Positions 42,296 to 51,557 of a stretch of 58,301 nucleotides of DNA are shown piece by piece (position 1 is the stretch's first letter; each line of letters starts with the position of its first letter). The DNA is from Xanthobacteraceae bacterium (GTDB lineage Bacteria > Pseudomonadota > Alphaproteobacteria > Rhizobiales > Xanthobacteraceae): the NCBI GenBank assembly GCA_031291475.1, contig JARLIY010000082.1, positions 1 to 58,301 on the forward strand, given 5' to 3'. The position numbers were made by a program, and so were the translations under genes. The notes under the pieces are model-generated. The model saw only the letters and a program-made list of their open reading frames with translations, had not been told where the DNA came from and did not search any database.

Positions 42296-44662
42296 TTGGC
42301 CCATGAAGGAATCGGCGCGCCGCTTCGCCGCGTCGAAGATCCGCAGCTGTTGCGTGGCCACGGTCGTTTCGTTGCCGACATCACCCTGCCCGGAGAGCTC
42401 CATTGCGTGCTGCTACGGTCGCCGCACGCGCATGCGCGAATTCTGCGGATCGATAGCGTGACGGCCGCGGGTCGGCCGGGCATCGCCGCCGTTTTCACCG
42501 GAGCCGACATGGCGGCCGACGACGTCGGCCCGATGGCGCCGTTTTGGGCGATCCAATCGGCCGACGGCACGCCGATGGCGGAACCGCCCCGCTTTGCACT
42601 GGCACGCGGAACGGTCCGTCATGTCGGCGAGGCGGTGGCTGCGCTCATCGCCGAGAGCGCCGACCAAGCACGCGATGCCGCGGAGCTGGTTCAAGTGGAC
42701 TACGAGCCGCTACCGGCGATCGTCGATGCAAAAGCCGCGATGCGTAAAAAAGCGCCGCTCCTCCACGAGTCCGCTCCGAGCAATGTGTGCTTCCGCTTCG
42801 CACGCGGCGATGAGGCGGCCGTAGGCAAGGCCTTCGCCGGCGCCGCTCACATCGTGCGCCTCGATTTGATCAACAACCGCCTGATCGGTGCAGCGATCGA
42901 GCCGCGTGCGGTTATCGCCGACGGCAGCGCGGGTGGTAAGCTTACCCTCTATTGCGCCACTCAAGTGCCGCATCTCATTCGCCGCGCTGTCAGCGAGCAG
43001 CTAAAGCTGCCGCAGACGGCAATCCGGCTCGTGGCACCCGACGTCGGCGGCGGCTTCGGCTACAAGGGCAAGCACTATCCGGAGGAAACCCTCGTCGCCT
43101 GGGCGGCGCGGCGACTGCGGCGGCCGATAAAATGGATCGCCACGCGTAGCGAATCCTTTCTCTCCGACAACCAGGGCCGCGATCACCAGACTCACGCGGA
43201 ACTTGCGCTCGATAGCGAGGGGCATTTTCTCGCCTTGCGCGTCGACACCATCGCTAACCTTGGCGCTTATGTCTCGACCTTCGGCGCGGCTATCCCGAGC
43301 GCGATCTACACGGCGCTGCTAGCTGGTGTTTACCGGACACCGGCCATCGCGATCCGGTCGACCGGCGTCTTCACCAACACTTCGCCGACGGACGCTTATC
43401 GCGGCGCTGGCCGTCCCGAAGCCTGTTACGTGCTGGAGCGGCTCGCCGACGAAGCCGCCGACATGCTCAAGCTTGACCGCGCGGAGATCCGCCGGCGCAA
43501 TCTCATTCCCGCCGACGCGATGCCGTACAAGACGCCGATCGGTCCGGTTTATGACTGCGGCAATTTTCCCAAGGTTTTTGCGCGCCTTCTGGAAATCGCG
43601 GGATACGACGGATTCGCCCAACGGCGGCGGACGGCCGCGCGCACCGCACGGCTGCGCGGCTTCGGCATCGCTTGCTACGTGGAATCGTCGGGCGTAGCGC
43701 CCTCGCGGTTTGCAACGGCGCTCGGCGCCCGCATTGGCTTCTTTGAGGCGGCTACCATCCGCGTGCAGCCTGACGGCAGCGTGCAGGCGCTGGTCGGCAC
43801 TCATAATCACGGTCAGGGCCATGCGACGACGTTTGCGCAAATCATTTCCTCACGCTTCGGAATTCCGTTGTCGAGCATTGAAATCATTGAGGGCGATACT
43901 GACCGAGTCCCGTTCGGGTCAGGCACCTTTGGCTCACGTTCGATTGCTGTCGGCGGATCCGCCATCGATAACGCGGCCGCCAAAATCATCGAAAAGGGCA
44001 AGCGGATCGCCGCCCATCTGCTCGAGGCTTCGGCAGCTGATATGACGTTCGGCAATGGCGTCTTTTCCATTGCCGGAACGGATCGCCGCGTGACGCTGCG
44101 CGAGGTCGCGCGGGTGGCTTACATCCCAAAGGCGTACCCGGCGGAGCTGGAACTCGGGCTAGCGGACACCGCAGTCTACGATCCCCCCGCCTTTGCTTGG
44201 AGCAATGGCGCGCACGCTTGCGAAGTGGAGATCGATCGGGACACCGGCGAAATCCGCGTCATCGGCTATTGGGGCGTAGATGACGTCGGCACCGTGATCA
44301 ATCCAATGATCGTCGAAGGCCAGATTCAAGGCGGAGTCGCGCAGGGACTTGGCCAGGCGCTACGCGAACGTTGCGTTTACGATCTCGACACCGGCCAACT
44401 TCTCTCCGGTTCGCTCATGGACTACGCGCTGCCGCGCGCAAGTGACATGCCGGTCATTGTGTCGGAGCTCGATGAAAGTCAGCCCTGTACCCACAATCCG
44501 CTGGGCGCGAAAGGCTGCGGTGAGGCCGGTTCAATTGGCGCACCAGCGGCAATCGTCAACGCGGTGCTCGACGCACTGAGGCCGCTCGGCGTCACTGATG
44601 TCCAATTGCCGCTGACGTCCGAGAGTGTATGGCAAGCCATTCGTGCGTCGGACGGGCGGTGA
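42296..44662 (+). CDS. Xanthine dehydrogenase/CoxL-family molybdenum hydroxylase, large subunit
   Basis: The 788-residue protein is the molybdopterin-binding subunit of a hydroxylase of the xanthine dehydrogenase family. It starts GIGAPLRRVEDPQLLRGHGR. It carries VAPDVGGGFGYKGKHYPEE (about 248), AYRGAGRPEACYVLERLADE (about 367, not the AYRCSFR of CO dehydrogenases), GSGTFGSRSIAVGGSA (about 541) and NPLGAKGCGEAGSIGAPAAI with the catalytic Glu near 743. Start is a TTG 14 bases after the cupin stop; no in-frame ATG exists before residue 70. No iron-sulfur or FAD subunit gene is adjacent in this window, which is unusual. It would hydroxylate an N-heterocycle or aldehyde with water as oxygen donor. 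Confidence 0.92.
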   Translation: MAHEGIGAPLRRVEDPQLLRGHGRFVADITLPGELHCVLLRSPHAHARILRIDSVTAAGRPGIAAVFTGADMAADDVGPMAPFWAIQSADGTPMAEPPRFALARGTVRHVGEAVAALIAESADQARDAAELVQVDYEPLPAIVDAKAAMRKKAPLLHESAPSNVCFRFARGDEAAVGKAFAGAAHIVRLDLINNRLIGAAIEPRAVIADGSAGGKLTLYCATQVPHLIRRAVSEQLKLPQTAIRLVAPDVGGGFGYKGKHYPEETLVAWAARRLRRPIKWIATRSESFLSDNQGRDHQTHAELALDSEGHFLALRVDTIANLGAYVSTFGAAIPSAIYTALLAGVYRTPAIAIRSTGVFTNTSPTDAYRGAGRPEACYVLERLADEAADMLKLDRAEIRRRNLIPADAMPYKTPIGPVYDCGNFPKVFARLLEIAGYDGFAQRRRTAARTARLRGFGIACYVESSGVAPSRFATALGARIGFFEAATIRVQPDGSVQALVGTHNHGQGHATTFAQIISSRFGIPLSSIEIIEGDTDRVPFGSGTFGSRSIAVGGSAIDNAAAKIIEKGKRIAAHLLEASAADMTFGNGVFSIAGTDRRVTLREVARVAYIPKAYPAELELGLADTAVYDPPAFAWSNGAHACEVEIDRDTGEIRVIGYWGVDDVGTVINPMIVEGQIQGGVAQGLGQALRERCVYDLDTGQLLSGSLMDYALPRASDMPVIVSELDESQPCTHNPLGAKGCGEAGSIGAPAAIVNAVLDALRPLGVTDVQLPLTSESVWQAIRASDGR

Positions 44663-45023
44663 CGTAAAAGTCACGCGAGTAGCCGTGTCCCGTCCGACCT
44701 CAATGGCCCATTAGAAGTGGATGATGGCGTCCATAGCGAACAACACCGTGTAGTTCGCCGGACCCGCAGGCAGCCACGGGCCGTTAGGTCGCTAACACGT
44801 CTTATGGGTCATCCACCGACGGGAGCGCAGACGCTGATGCTCTGAATTTACTTCCGCCTTCGGGGCCTAGCCAACATGAATGGATTTGCTGTTGGCTTGA
44901 CCCGGTCGCGAATGGCGCAAGCCGAACCCCGAGACGCCGAGGGTTATGCCAAACCTAGGCGTGACTTAATCTATTGCAGCCGTGGCTCAGCAGTCGCCGT
45001 GAGTTTCTTGGGGCTGGCAAGTC
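44663..45023. other. Gene-free stretch between convergent operons
   Basis: The stretch separates the molybdenum hydroxylase gene from a minus-strand oxidoreductase ending at 45024. A weak ORF (44876-45058) has no similarity, and no clear terminator with U-run or repeat is visible. Confidence 0.5.
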
Positions 45024-46046
45024 TCAACGCCAGCCGAGGCGAGGCGCGACATGTTTGAGAATCGCCTCGATGACGTGGGCGTTATAGTCGACACCAAGCT
45101 GATTAGGGACGGTCAAAAGCAGTGTGTCAGCCTCTGCGATGGCTTCGTCTTTCGCGAGTTGCTCGACGAGGATGTCCGGCTCGGCGGCGTAGCTGCGGCC
45201 AAAAATGGCTCGTGTGTTGTCGCCGAGGAAGCCGATAGTGTCCTCGTCCTCGTCCCCGCGTCCGAAATAGGTGCGGTCGCGGTCGTCCACGAGTGCAAAG
45301 ATGCTGCGGCTGACCGATACCCGCGGCTCGCGCGCATGACCGGCCGCTTTCCACGCCTCACGGAATATCCGGATCTGTTCCGCCTGTTGGACGTGGAACG
45401 GACGTCCGCTCTCGTCAATCTTAAGTGTTGAACTCTGGAGATTCATCCCGAGCTTGGCCGCCCACTCTCCGGTGGCATTCGTGGCGGCGCCCCACCAGAT
45501 CCGCTCACGCAGACCCTGCGAGTACGGCTCGACGCGCAGGAGGCCGGGAGGGTTTGGGAACATCGGTTGCGGGTTTGGCTGCGCAAAGCCCTCGCCCCGC
45601 AGCACCTCAAGCAATACTTCCGTGTGGCATCTGGCCATGTCGGCATCGGTCATCCCCTCGGGCGGAGCGTAACCGAAGTAGCGCCATCCATCGATCACCT
45701 GCTCGGGCGACCCGCGGCTGATGCCGAGTTGCAGGCGTCCGCCGGCGATAACGTCGGCCGCACCTGCGTCCTCTGCCATGTACAAAGGATTTTCGTACCG
45801 CATATCGATGACCGCTGTGCCAATCTCAATCCGCTTGGTCTTCGCGCCGACAGCCGCGAGCAGTGGGAACGGGGAGCCGAGCTGCCGGGCGAAGTGATGC
45901 ACGCGGAAGTAAGCCCCGTCGGCGCCGAGTTCCTCAGCCGCGACTGCCAGGTCGATCGATTGCAAGAGCGCATCGGATGCCGATCGCGTCCGCGATTGGG
46001 GCGAAGCAGTCCAATGGCCAAATGACAGGAATCCGATCTTTTTCAT
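45024..46046 (-). CDS. LLM-class flavin-dependent oxidoreductase
   Basis: The 340-residue luciferase-like protein has a TIM barrel for reduced FMN. It begins KIGFLSFGHWTASPQSRTRS with AVAAEELGADGAYFRVHHFA (about 33-52), followed by GTAVIDMRYENPLYMAEDAG and GGRLQLGISRGSPEQVIDGW (about 101-120). IWWGAATNATGEWAAKLGMN is the flavin-binding region near 178. Members oxidise alkanesulfonates, amines, heterocycles and bicyclic ketones. It stands alone on the minus strand between two catabolic clusters, so its link to either is open. The 295 bases after its start (46047-46341) show no gene. Confidence 0.9.
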   Translation of the reverse strand: MKKIGFLSFGHWTASPQSRTRSASDALLQSIDLAVAAEELGADGAYFRVHHFARQLGSPFPLLAAVGAKTKRIEIGTAVIDMRYENPLYMAEDAGAADVIAGGRLQLGISRGSPEQVIDGWRYFGYAPPEGMTDADMARCHTEVLLEVLRGEGFAQPNPQPMFPNPPGLLRVEPYSQGLRERIWWGAATNATGEWAAKLGMNLQSSTLKIDESGRPFHVQQAEQIRIFREAWKAAGHAREPRVSVSRSIFALVDDRDRTYFGRGDEDEDTIGFLGDNTRAIFGRSYAAEPDILVEQLAKDEAIAEADTLLLTVPNQLGVDYNAHVIEAILKHVAPRLGWR

Positions 46047-46341
46047 GGACCTGCGTCGTTGGGGCTGCGCCTAGGCGCTCGGTCTGAATGCCGTCTATTG
46101 GCCAGGAGCGGAAGCCGCATTTTCCGGCAGGGGAGCAGAACTAACAATACGGCCAACGGGCTTATGTCCTACGTCGAACGTCGAAATCGGCTGAATTGGG
46201 CTGACTGAGGATGCAGTCCATCGCGAACCTGTCTCAACCCCAAATTTCCTTTAACAGGGAAATAAAAGTAACTCGCGGCTGCAGTGTCAGTTTTGGTTTC
46301 TGCGGGAGCGTCGACAACGGCCGGTGTGCCCTATTGCTGCA

Positions 46342-47523
46342 TTACTTGCTCTTCATGCGCTCCTTCACGGGATCCTTGACGTTCTCGACCTTGTCGAACT
46401 CGACGTTGACCAGTTCACCGCCGACCTTCTCGACGCGGCGGATGTAGACCGTCTGGATGATGTCGCGCGTTTCCGGATCGATGCTGATCGGGCCGCGCGG
46501 GCTCATCCAGCTCATGCCTTTGGCGGCCGCGATCAGCGCATCGCCATCAGTATTGCCGCCGGTCTTTTTCAGCGTCTCATAGATGAGGTGCATGCCGTCG
46601 TAGCCGCCGATGGAGAAGAAGTCGGGATTGCGCTTGAAGTTGTCATTATAGGCCTTCACGAATTCATGGTTGAGCGGCAAATTGAGATTGTAGTCATACT
46701 CCCCGCAGGTGATGATCCCGAGAGCGGTATCACCCATGCTCTTGACCGCGCTCTCACCGGCGAGAGCATCCTGGCCCAAGATTTTGACCTTGGACGCGTC
46801 GATCCCGCGCTCGGCCAAGGCCTTGCCGATGGCGCCCGGCTGCGCCCCGCCGGGAATCCAGATGTAGATCGCGTCGGGGCTCATGTCCTTGGCGCGCTGG
46901 ACGAAGGCGGAGAAATCCGGATTGGCGACCGGGAAGCGAACCGAGCCGACAATCTCGCCCCCCGCCTCCTTGAAGCCGGTTTGGAACGCGGTTTCGGCGT
47001 CGATGCCCGGACCATAGTCGGAGACCATCGTGTAGATGCGCTTGATCCCGTGCTTCGCCGCCCAGGTGCCGAGCGTCTGATTGAGTTGTGGCGTGGTCGT
47101 CGACGTGCGCGCAAGGTACGGGGATTTTAAGGTGATGATCGAGGTGGCCGCATTCATCACCACCATGAATTTCTTCGCTTCCGCGGAGACGTCGGCGGCG
47201 GCGAGCGCATTTGGCGTGAGGACGAACCCGGCGAGAATGTCGGCGTGATCGCGCACGATGAGTTCCTGCGCGAGCCGCTTGGCGATATCCGGCGCAATGC
47301 CGCCGGTGTCCTTGCGAATAAACTCGATCTTCTTGCCGGCGACCACGTCGCCATACTGCTTCACGTAGAGCTTGATGGCGTTGTCCATTTGCGCGGCCGT
47401 ATCGGCGAATTGGCCGGAATACGGCATGATGACGCCGATCTTGATCGTGTCTTCAGCGTTGGCCGGAGCGACGCTGAACAGCGCCAGCGCCAGCGCCAAT
47501 CTGGCAAAGCCCAAGGAAAACAT
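46342..47523 (-). CDS. Branched-chain-type ABC binding protein, first copy
   Basis: The 393-residue periplasmic binding protein (Peripla_BP_6) has a signal peptide (FSLGFARLALALALFSVAPA, cleaved after ANA) and then TIKIGVIMPYSGQFADTAAQ. Diagnostic stretches are FIRKDTGGIAPDIAKRLAQE (about 69) and DILAGFVLTPNALAAADVSA, a signature of the Liv-type proteins near 98. The hinge reads YTMVSDYGPGIDAETAFQTG. GGGAGGGG precedes ATG 47523; an upstream Met at 47556 is less likely. It is transcribed divergently from the dehydratase gene and closely resembles the second binding protein at 49482, so the two probably share the LivHMGF system. Confidence 0.9.
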   Translation of the reverse strand: MFSLGFARLALALALFSVAPANAEDTIKIGVIMPYSGQFADTAAQMDNAIKLYVKQYGDVVAGKKIEFIRKDTGGIAPDIAKRLAQELIVRDHADILAGFVLTPNALAAADVSAEAKKFMVVMNAATSIITLKSPYLARTSTTTPQLNQTLGTWAAKHGIKRIYTMVSDYGPGIDAETAFQTGFKEAGGEIVGSVRFPVANPDFSAFVQRAKDMSPDAIYIWIPGGAQPGAIGKALAERGIDASKVKILGQDALAGESAVKSMGDTALGIITCGEYDYNLNLPLNHEFVKAYNDNFKRNPDFFSIGGYDGMHLIYETLKKTGGNTDGDALIAAAKGMSWMSPRGPISIDPETRDIIQTVYIRRVEKVGGELVNVEFDKVENVKDPVKERMKSK

Positions 47524-47591
47524 GTGTACCCCTCCCGTGCCGCCGAGCGGTCTCATAATCGCCGCTTCCGGAAATGATGATAGCCGAATTT

Positions 47592-47606
47592 TTCGCGTTT
47601 TGCGAA
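47592..47606. promoter_or_regulatory. Dyad in the divergent control region
   Basis: TTCGC and GCGAA flank a five-base spacer (GTTTT) between the binding protein and the dehydratase genes. TTTCGCGTTTTG here matches TTTCGCGTATTG at 49403, which is also in a control region of this cluster. The position fits an operator for both divergent promoters. Confidence 0.5.
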
Positions 47607-47681
47607 GGTCGTTCCGCTCGCTTTGTCATATTCTCTGATAAAGTTCGAGCACGTAAGGTTCCAGGCGGAGCTGCGTTGAAG

Positions 47682-49355
47682 ATGAAGCAAAACCTGCGAA
47701 GCAATTTCGAGCGCGGCTCGTCCCGCTGGGCGGTGCGCCGGGCGCAGTGGAAGGCGCTCGGCATTTCTGATGCTGACATGGAGAAGCCGAAGATCGCGAT
47801 AGTCAACAGCTCTTCCGACCTGGCGATCTGCTTCAGCCATCTCGACGGCATCGCTGCCGGCGCCAAAAAGGCCATCCGCGCCGCCGGAGGCTTGCCCTTC
47901 GAAGTGCGCACGGCCGCCCCGAGCGACTTCATCACCAGCGCCGGTCATCGCGGCGGCTACATCCTGCCGAGTCGCGATCTGATCGTGAATGACATCGAAG
48001 TGGCGGTCGAAGGCGCGTTGCTTGACGGCATGGTCTGCCTTGCTTCCTGTGACAAAACGACCCCGGGACAACTCATGGCCGCTGCCCGGCTCAATATCCC
48101 AAGCCTCGTGGTCATCTGCGGCTACCAGCCGAGCGGCGAGTACCAGGGACACCACGTCGATATCGAAGAGGTGTTCCTGAGCGCCGGACACGTCGCCAGC
48201 GGCCAGGTGACGGTCGAGCAGCTCACCGGGATGAGCGATAACGCCATTCGCGGGCCCGGGGTCTGCGCCGGTATGGGTACCGCGAACTCGATGCACATCG
48301 TCTGCGAGGCGCTCGGCATGACGCTTCCGGGCAGCGCTCCGGTCTTGGCGAATGGCGGCAAAATGTGGGATCTCGTTCACGCCGCCGGTGCGCGCATTGT
48401 GCAAATGGTCTGGGAAGATCTTAAGCCGCGCGATATTCTCACGCACGACGCATTCGCCAATGCCGTGAGGGTTGCGCTCAGCCTGGGCTGCTCGCTCAAC
48501 ACCGTGAAGCATCTGCAAGCTATTGCCGTCGAGGCCCAATGCGATGCCGACATCTATGGCATGTTCGAAAAGTTCGCTGATCACGTTCCGATCGTTGCCG
48601 CGATCCGGCCAAACGGCGAGCATTCCATCGAGCAACTCGAGGCGGCCGGCGGCGCGCGCGCGGTGATGAAGCGGCTCGACGACATGCTGCACCAAGAGCC
48701 GATGACCGTCAACGGAAGAACCGTCGGCGAAAATCTTCACGATGTCTCCATCGTCGATGACGAAGTGATTCGGGCGCTTGACCGGCCCTTCTCCAATAAG
48801 CCGCTGATCGTAATTGTTAGAGGATCGCTCGCGCCCGACGGCGCGATCATCAAGCTCGCCGTCGCCGACGACCGGAAAATGCAGTTTTCGGGGCCGGCCA
48901 ACATCTATTATTCGCGCGAGGAGGCGATCGAGGGGCTCAACAAGGGCGAGATCGTCAAGGGCCAGGTCGTGGTGTTGCGAGGTATGGGCGTTAAAGGGGG
49001 ACCCGGCATGGCGATGACGTCGGCCTTCATCTTCGCCCTCGACGGCGCCGGTCTGGGCGAGCATGTCGCGGTCGCCACCGACGGCCAGCTTTCCGGCCTG
49101 ATGAACAAAGGCCTCGTCGTTGGCGAAATCTCCCCGGAAGCGGCGGCCGGCGGCCCCTTGGCTTTAGTCGAAAACGGCGATCGGATTTCGATCGATGTCG
49201 ACAGGCGCAAGATCGATCTCGATGTTCCCGATGCCGAGCTCGCCGCGCGGCGACAGCGGCTGCGGCAACGCGCCGGTCGGGGTGAGCGCGGCTGGCTCTC
49301 GATCTACGAGCGCAATGTCCAGCCTTTGACCAAGGGTGCCGTCCTGACCAAATGA
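47682..49355 (+). CDS. IlvD/Edd-family dehydratase
   Basis: The 557-residue enzyme belongs to the Fe-S dehydratases that include dihydroxy-acid, phosphogluconate and aldonic acid dehydratases. The cluster ligands are visible as the Cys of LASCDKTTPGQLMAAARL (about 122) and GVCAGMGTANSMHIVCEALG (about 195). VATDGQLSGLMNKGLVVGEI (about 464) carries the catalytic Ser. The N-terminus (QNLRSNFERGSSRWAVRRAQ) and the sequence ICFSHLDGIAAGAKK fit the sugar-acid branch better than the biosynthetic IlvD. ATG 47682 is chosen because the 36 residues before it are atypical. It probably dehydrates a 2,3-dihydroxy acid from the imported substrate. Confidence 0.88.
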   Translation: MKQNLRSNFERGSSRWAVRRAQWKALGISDADMEKPKIAIVNSSSDLAICFSHLDGIAAGAKKAIRAAGGLPFEVRTAAPSDFITSAGHRGGYILPSRDLIVNDIEVAVEGALLDGMVCLASCDKTTPGQLMAAARLNIPSLVVICGYQPSGEYQGHHVDIEEVFLSAGHVASGQVTVEQLTGMSDNAIRGPGVCAGMGTANSMHIVCEALGMTLPGSAPVLANGGKMWDLVHAAGARIVQMVWEDLKPRDILTHDAFANAVRVALSLGCSLNTVKHLQAIAVEAQCDADIYGMFEKFADHVPIVAAIRPNGEHSIEQLEAAGGARAVMKRLDDMLHQEPMTVNGRTVGENLHDVSIVDDEVIRALDRPFSNKPLIVIVRGSLAPDGAIIKLAVADDRKMQFSGPANIYYSREEAIEGLNKGEIVKGQVVVLRGMGVKGGPGMAMTSAFIFALDGAGLGEHVAVATDGQLSGLMNKGLVVGEISPEAAAGGPLALVENGDRISIDVDRRKIDLDVPDAELAARRQRLRQRAGRGERGWLSIYERNVQPLTKGAVLTK

Positions 49356-49397
49356 CCGCTTCCTGCGGCGCTCTGGCGAAGCCGGAAAATCGCCTTT

Positions 49398-49434
49398 CCG
49401 GTTTCGCGTATTGTATAATCCGAAGCGAAACCGG
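49398..49434 (+). promoter_or_regulatory. Inverted repeat enclosing a -10 box
   Basis: CCGGTTTCGC (49398-49407) and its exact reverse complement GCGAAACCGG (49425-49434) flank 17 bases. The spacer holds TATAAT at 49414-49419, a textbook -10 box, 63 bases before the second binding-protein start. A regulator binding the dyad would cover the promoter, so a repressor operator is likely. Confidence 0.6.
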
Positions 49435-49481
49435 GCGGGGCTGGGACGAAAGAACAAGCAGGCAAAACAAGAGAAGAGACG

Positions 49482-50660
49482 ATGAAGACGTTGCGGTTGT
49501 TAGCGCTGTGCGCCGCCGGACTGATGTGGGCGATGGCTACTGTCGCATCGGCGGAGACGGTTAAGGTCGGCGTGATCGCTACCTTTTCCGGACCCTTTGC
49601 GCGCTGGGGCGAGCAATTCCAACAAGCGATCAAGGTTTATCAGAAGCAGCACGGCGAAAGCGTCAACGGCAACACCATCGAGGTCGTCTATCGCGATGAC
49701 GGCGGACCGGATCCTGCGCGCGCGAAGCAGTTGGCCGAAGAACTAATCCTGCGCGAGAAGGTTCAGTTCCTTGGTGGCTTCGTGTTCACGCCGAACGCGC
49801 TATCGGTGGCGGACATCGTCACCGAAGCGAAGATGCCGACGGTCATTTTTAACGCTTCGACGGCAATAGTGGTCCGCAAGTCGCCCTATTTCGTGCGGGT
49901 CAGTCAGACCATTCCGCAGGTGACGGTTGAGATCGCCAAGTGGGCCGCCAAGAATGACTTCAAGCGGATCATCACCGCGGTCACCGACTACGCGCCCGGC
50001 TATGACGCGGAGACATACTTCGTCAAGACGTTCAAGGCCGGCGGCGGCGAAATACTGGAATCCATACGCATTCCGTTGGCCACGACGGATTTCTCGCCCT
50101 TCTACGAGCGCGTGCTGCAGCAGAAGCCGGATGCGCTGTTCATCTTCGGACCTGGCGGGCCGCCCACCGTTGGTATGATCAACACCTGGGCGTCCCGGCT
50201 CAAACCGGCGGGGATCAAGCTTCTTGGCACCGCCGAGACCCAGGAGATTGATCTACCCAAGGTCGGTCCGGCCGCTTTGGGCGTCGTCACTGCGTTCCAT
50301 TACACCGAGACGGTCGACAATCCTCTCAACAAAACCCTTTGGGCCGATCTCACCACCATGTTCGGCAAGAACACGGTGCCGGACCTTTCATCGGTTGCCG
50401 CCTATGACGGAATGGAGCTGATCTACCGGGCGGTAGCGAAATTCGGACCGCGGCCGACCGGCGATCAGGCAATCGGTTTCTGGCGCGGCATGGCATTCGA
50501 CAGCCCGCGCGGCCCGATCAAGATCGACGAGAAGACCCGCGACATCATCCAGAATGTCTATCTCCGCAAGGTGGAGGAGCGCGACGGCAAGCTGGTGAAC
50601 ATAAACTTCGAGACCATTCCGATGGTGCGCGATCCGTGGAAGGACGAGCATCCGGGATAA
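49482..50660 (+). CDS. Branched-chain-type ABC binding protein, second copy
   Basis: The 392-residue protein has a signal peptide (KTLRLLALCAAGLMWAMATV, cleaved after ASA). The Peripla_BP_6 core opens VKVGVIATFSGPFARWGEQF. It shares FLGGFVFTPNALSVADIVTE and AVTDYAPGYDAETYFVKTFK with the first copy, and RGPIKIDEKTRDIIQNVYLR near the C-terminus. AGAGAAGAGACG precedes ATG 49482. The gene opens the run of transporter genes, with 33 bases before livH. Family members bind amino acids, amides, aromatic acids and urea, so the ligand is undetermined. Confidence 0.92.
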   Translation: MKTLRLLALCAAGLMWAMATVASAETVKVGVIATFSGPFARWGEQFQQAIKVYQKQHGESVNGNTIEVVYRDDGGPDPARAKQLAEELILREKVQFLGGFVFTPNALSVADIVTEAKMPTVIFNASTAIVVRKSPYFVRVSQTIPQVTVEIAKWAAKNDFKRIITAVTDYAPGYDAETYFVKTFKAGGGEILESIRIPLATTDFSPFYERVLQQKPDALFIFGPGGPPTVGMINTWASRLKPAGIKLLGTAETQEIDLPKVGPAALGVVTAFHYTETVDNPLNKTLWADLTTMFGKNTVPDLSSVAAYDGMELIYRAVAKFGPRPTGDQAIGFWRGMAFDSPRGPIKIDEKTRDIIQNVYLRKVEERDGKLVNINFETIPMVRDPWKDEHPG

Positions 50661-50693
50661 TGGCGCGCGCTCCACGCGGGGGATCTGCTGCCG

Positions 50694-51557
50694 ATGCTCG
50701 ATGTCACCATTCTCCTCGATGGCCTTGCCTATGGCATGGTGCTGTTCATCATCTCCGTCGGTTTGACGGTTACGATGGGCCTCATGCGCATCGTGAACCT
50801 CGCGCATGGCGCTTTCGCCATGATCGGCGGCTATTTCGCGACCATGTTGCTTGGCGCCGGGCTTCCGTTCTTTGCCGCCGCCCTCCTCGCCGCGGTGGCA
50901 GTGGGGATCGTGGGTGCAGCCGTCGAGCTTACGATCTACCGCCCGCTCTATCGCAAGGGCGAGCTGGCGCAGGCGTTGATGACCTTCGGCTTAACCTTCG
51001 TGGTCATCGCCGCGCTGACGACCGTGTTCGGCACCGGCATCAAGCCACTGCCGATTCCGCCGGCTTTGAATGGCGTGATCGATATCGGCTTTCGCACGTA
51101 TCCCACTTATCGTCTTTTCTTGGTGGCGGTGGGGCTCGTGCTGGCGCTGCTGCTGTGGCTTTTGATCGACCGCACGTCCTTTGGAGCCCGGCTGCGCGCG
51201 GCGGTCGATAATCCGCGCATGGCAAGAGCCGTGGGCATCGATGTCAATCTCCTCTTCACCGTCACTTTCGCTGGAGGATGCGCTCTCGCCGCGTTCGGCA
51301 GCGTGATCGGCGCGGCCCTGCTGCCGCTCGAGCCCTATTATGCGCTGCGCTATCTCGTGCTGTTCCTGGTCATCGTCGGTGTCGGCGGCATCGGCAACTT
51401 CAAGGGGTCGTTTGTTGCCGCCATCCTGCTCGGCATCATCGACACTGGCGGCAAGTTTCTGCTGCCGCAGGCCTCGGCCTACCTGTTCTATGGCGCGGTG
51501 ATTATTCTTCTGCTGTTGTGCCCGCACGGGCTACTGCCGGCGAAGTCCGCGGCATGA
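50694..51557 (+). CDS. livH: LivH-type ABC permease
   Basis: The 287-residue inner-membrane protein has about eight transmembrane segments. Family motifs are ILLDGLAYGMVLFIISVGLT (about 6-25), GLMRIVNLAHGAFAMIGGYF (about 29-48), and the cytoplasmic coupling loop GARLRAAVDNPRMARAVGID (about 164-183). GVGGIGNFKGSFVAAILLGI lies near 225. It pairs with LivM; its stop overlaps the LivM start by four bases (ATGA). Confidence 0.92.
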   Translation: MLDVTILLDGLAYGMVLFIISVGLTVTMGLMRIVNLAHGAFAMIGGYFATMLLGAGLPFFAAALLAAVAVGIVGAAVELTIYRPLYRKGELAQALMTFGLTFVVIAALTTVFGTGIKPLPIPPALNGVIDIGFRTYPTYRLFLVAVGLVLALLLWLLIDRTSFGARLRAAVDNPRMARAVGIDVNLLFTVTFAGGCALAAFGSVIGAALLPLEPYYALRYLVLFLVIVGVGGIGNFKGSFVAAILLGIIDTGGKFLLPQASAYLFYGAVIILLLLCPHGLLPAKSAA

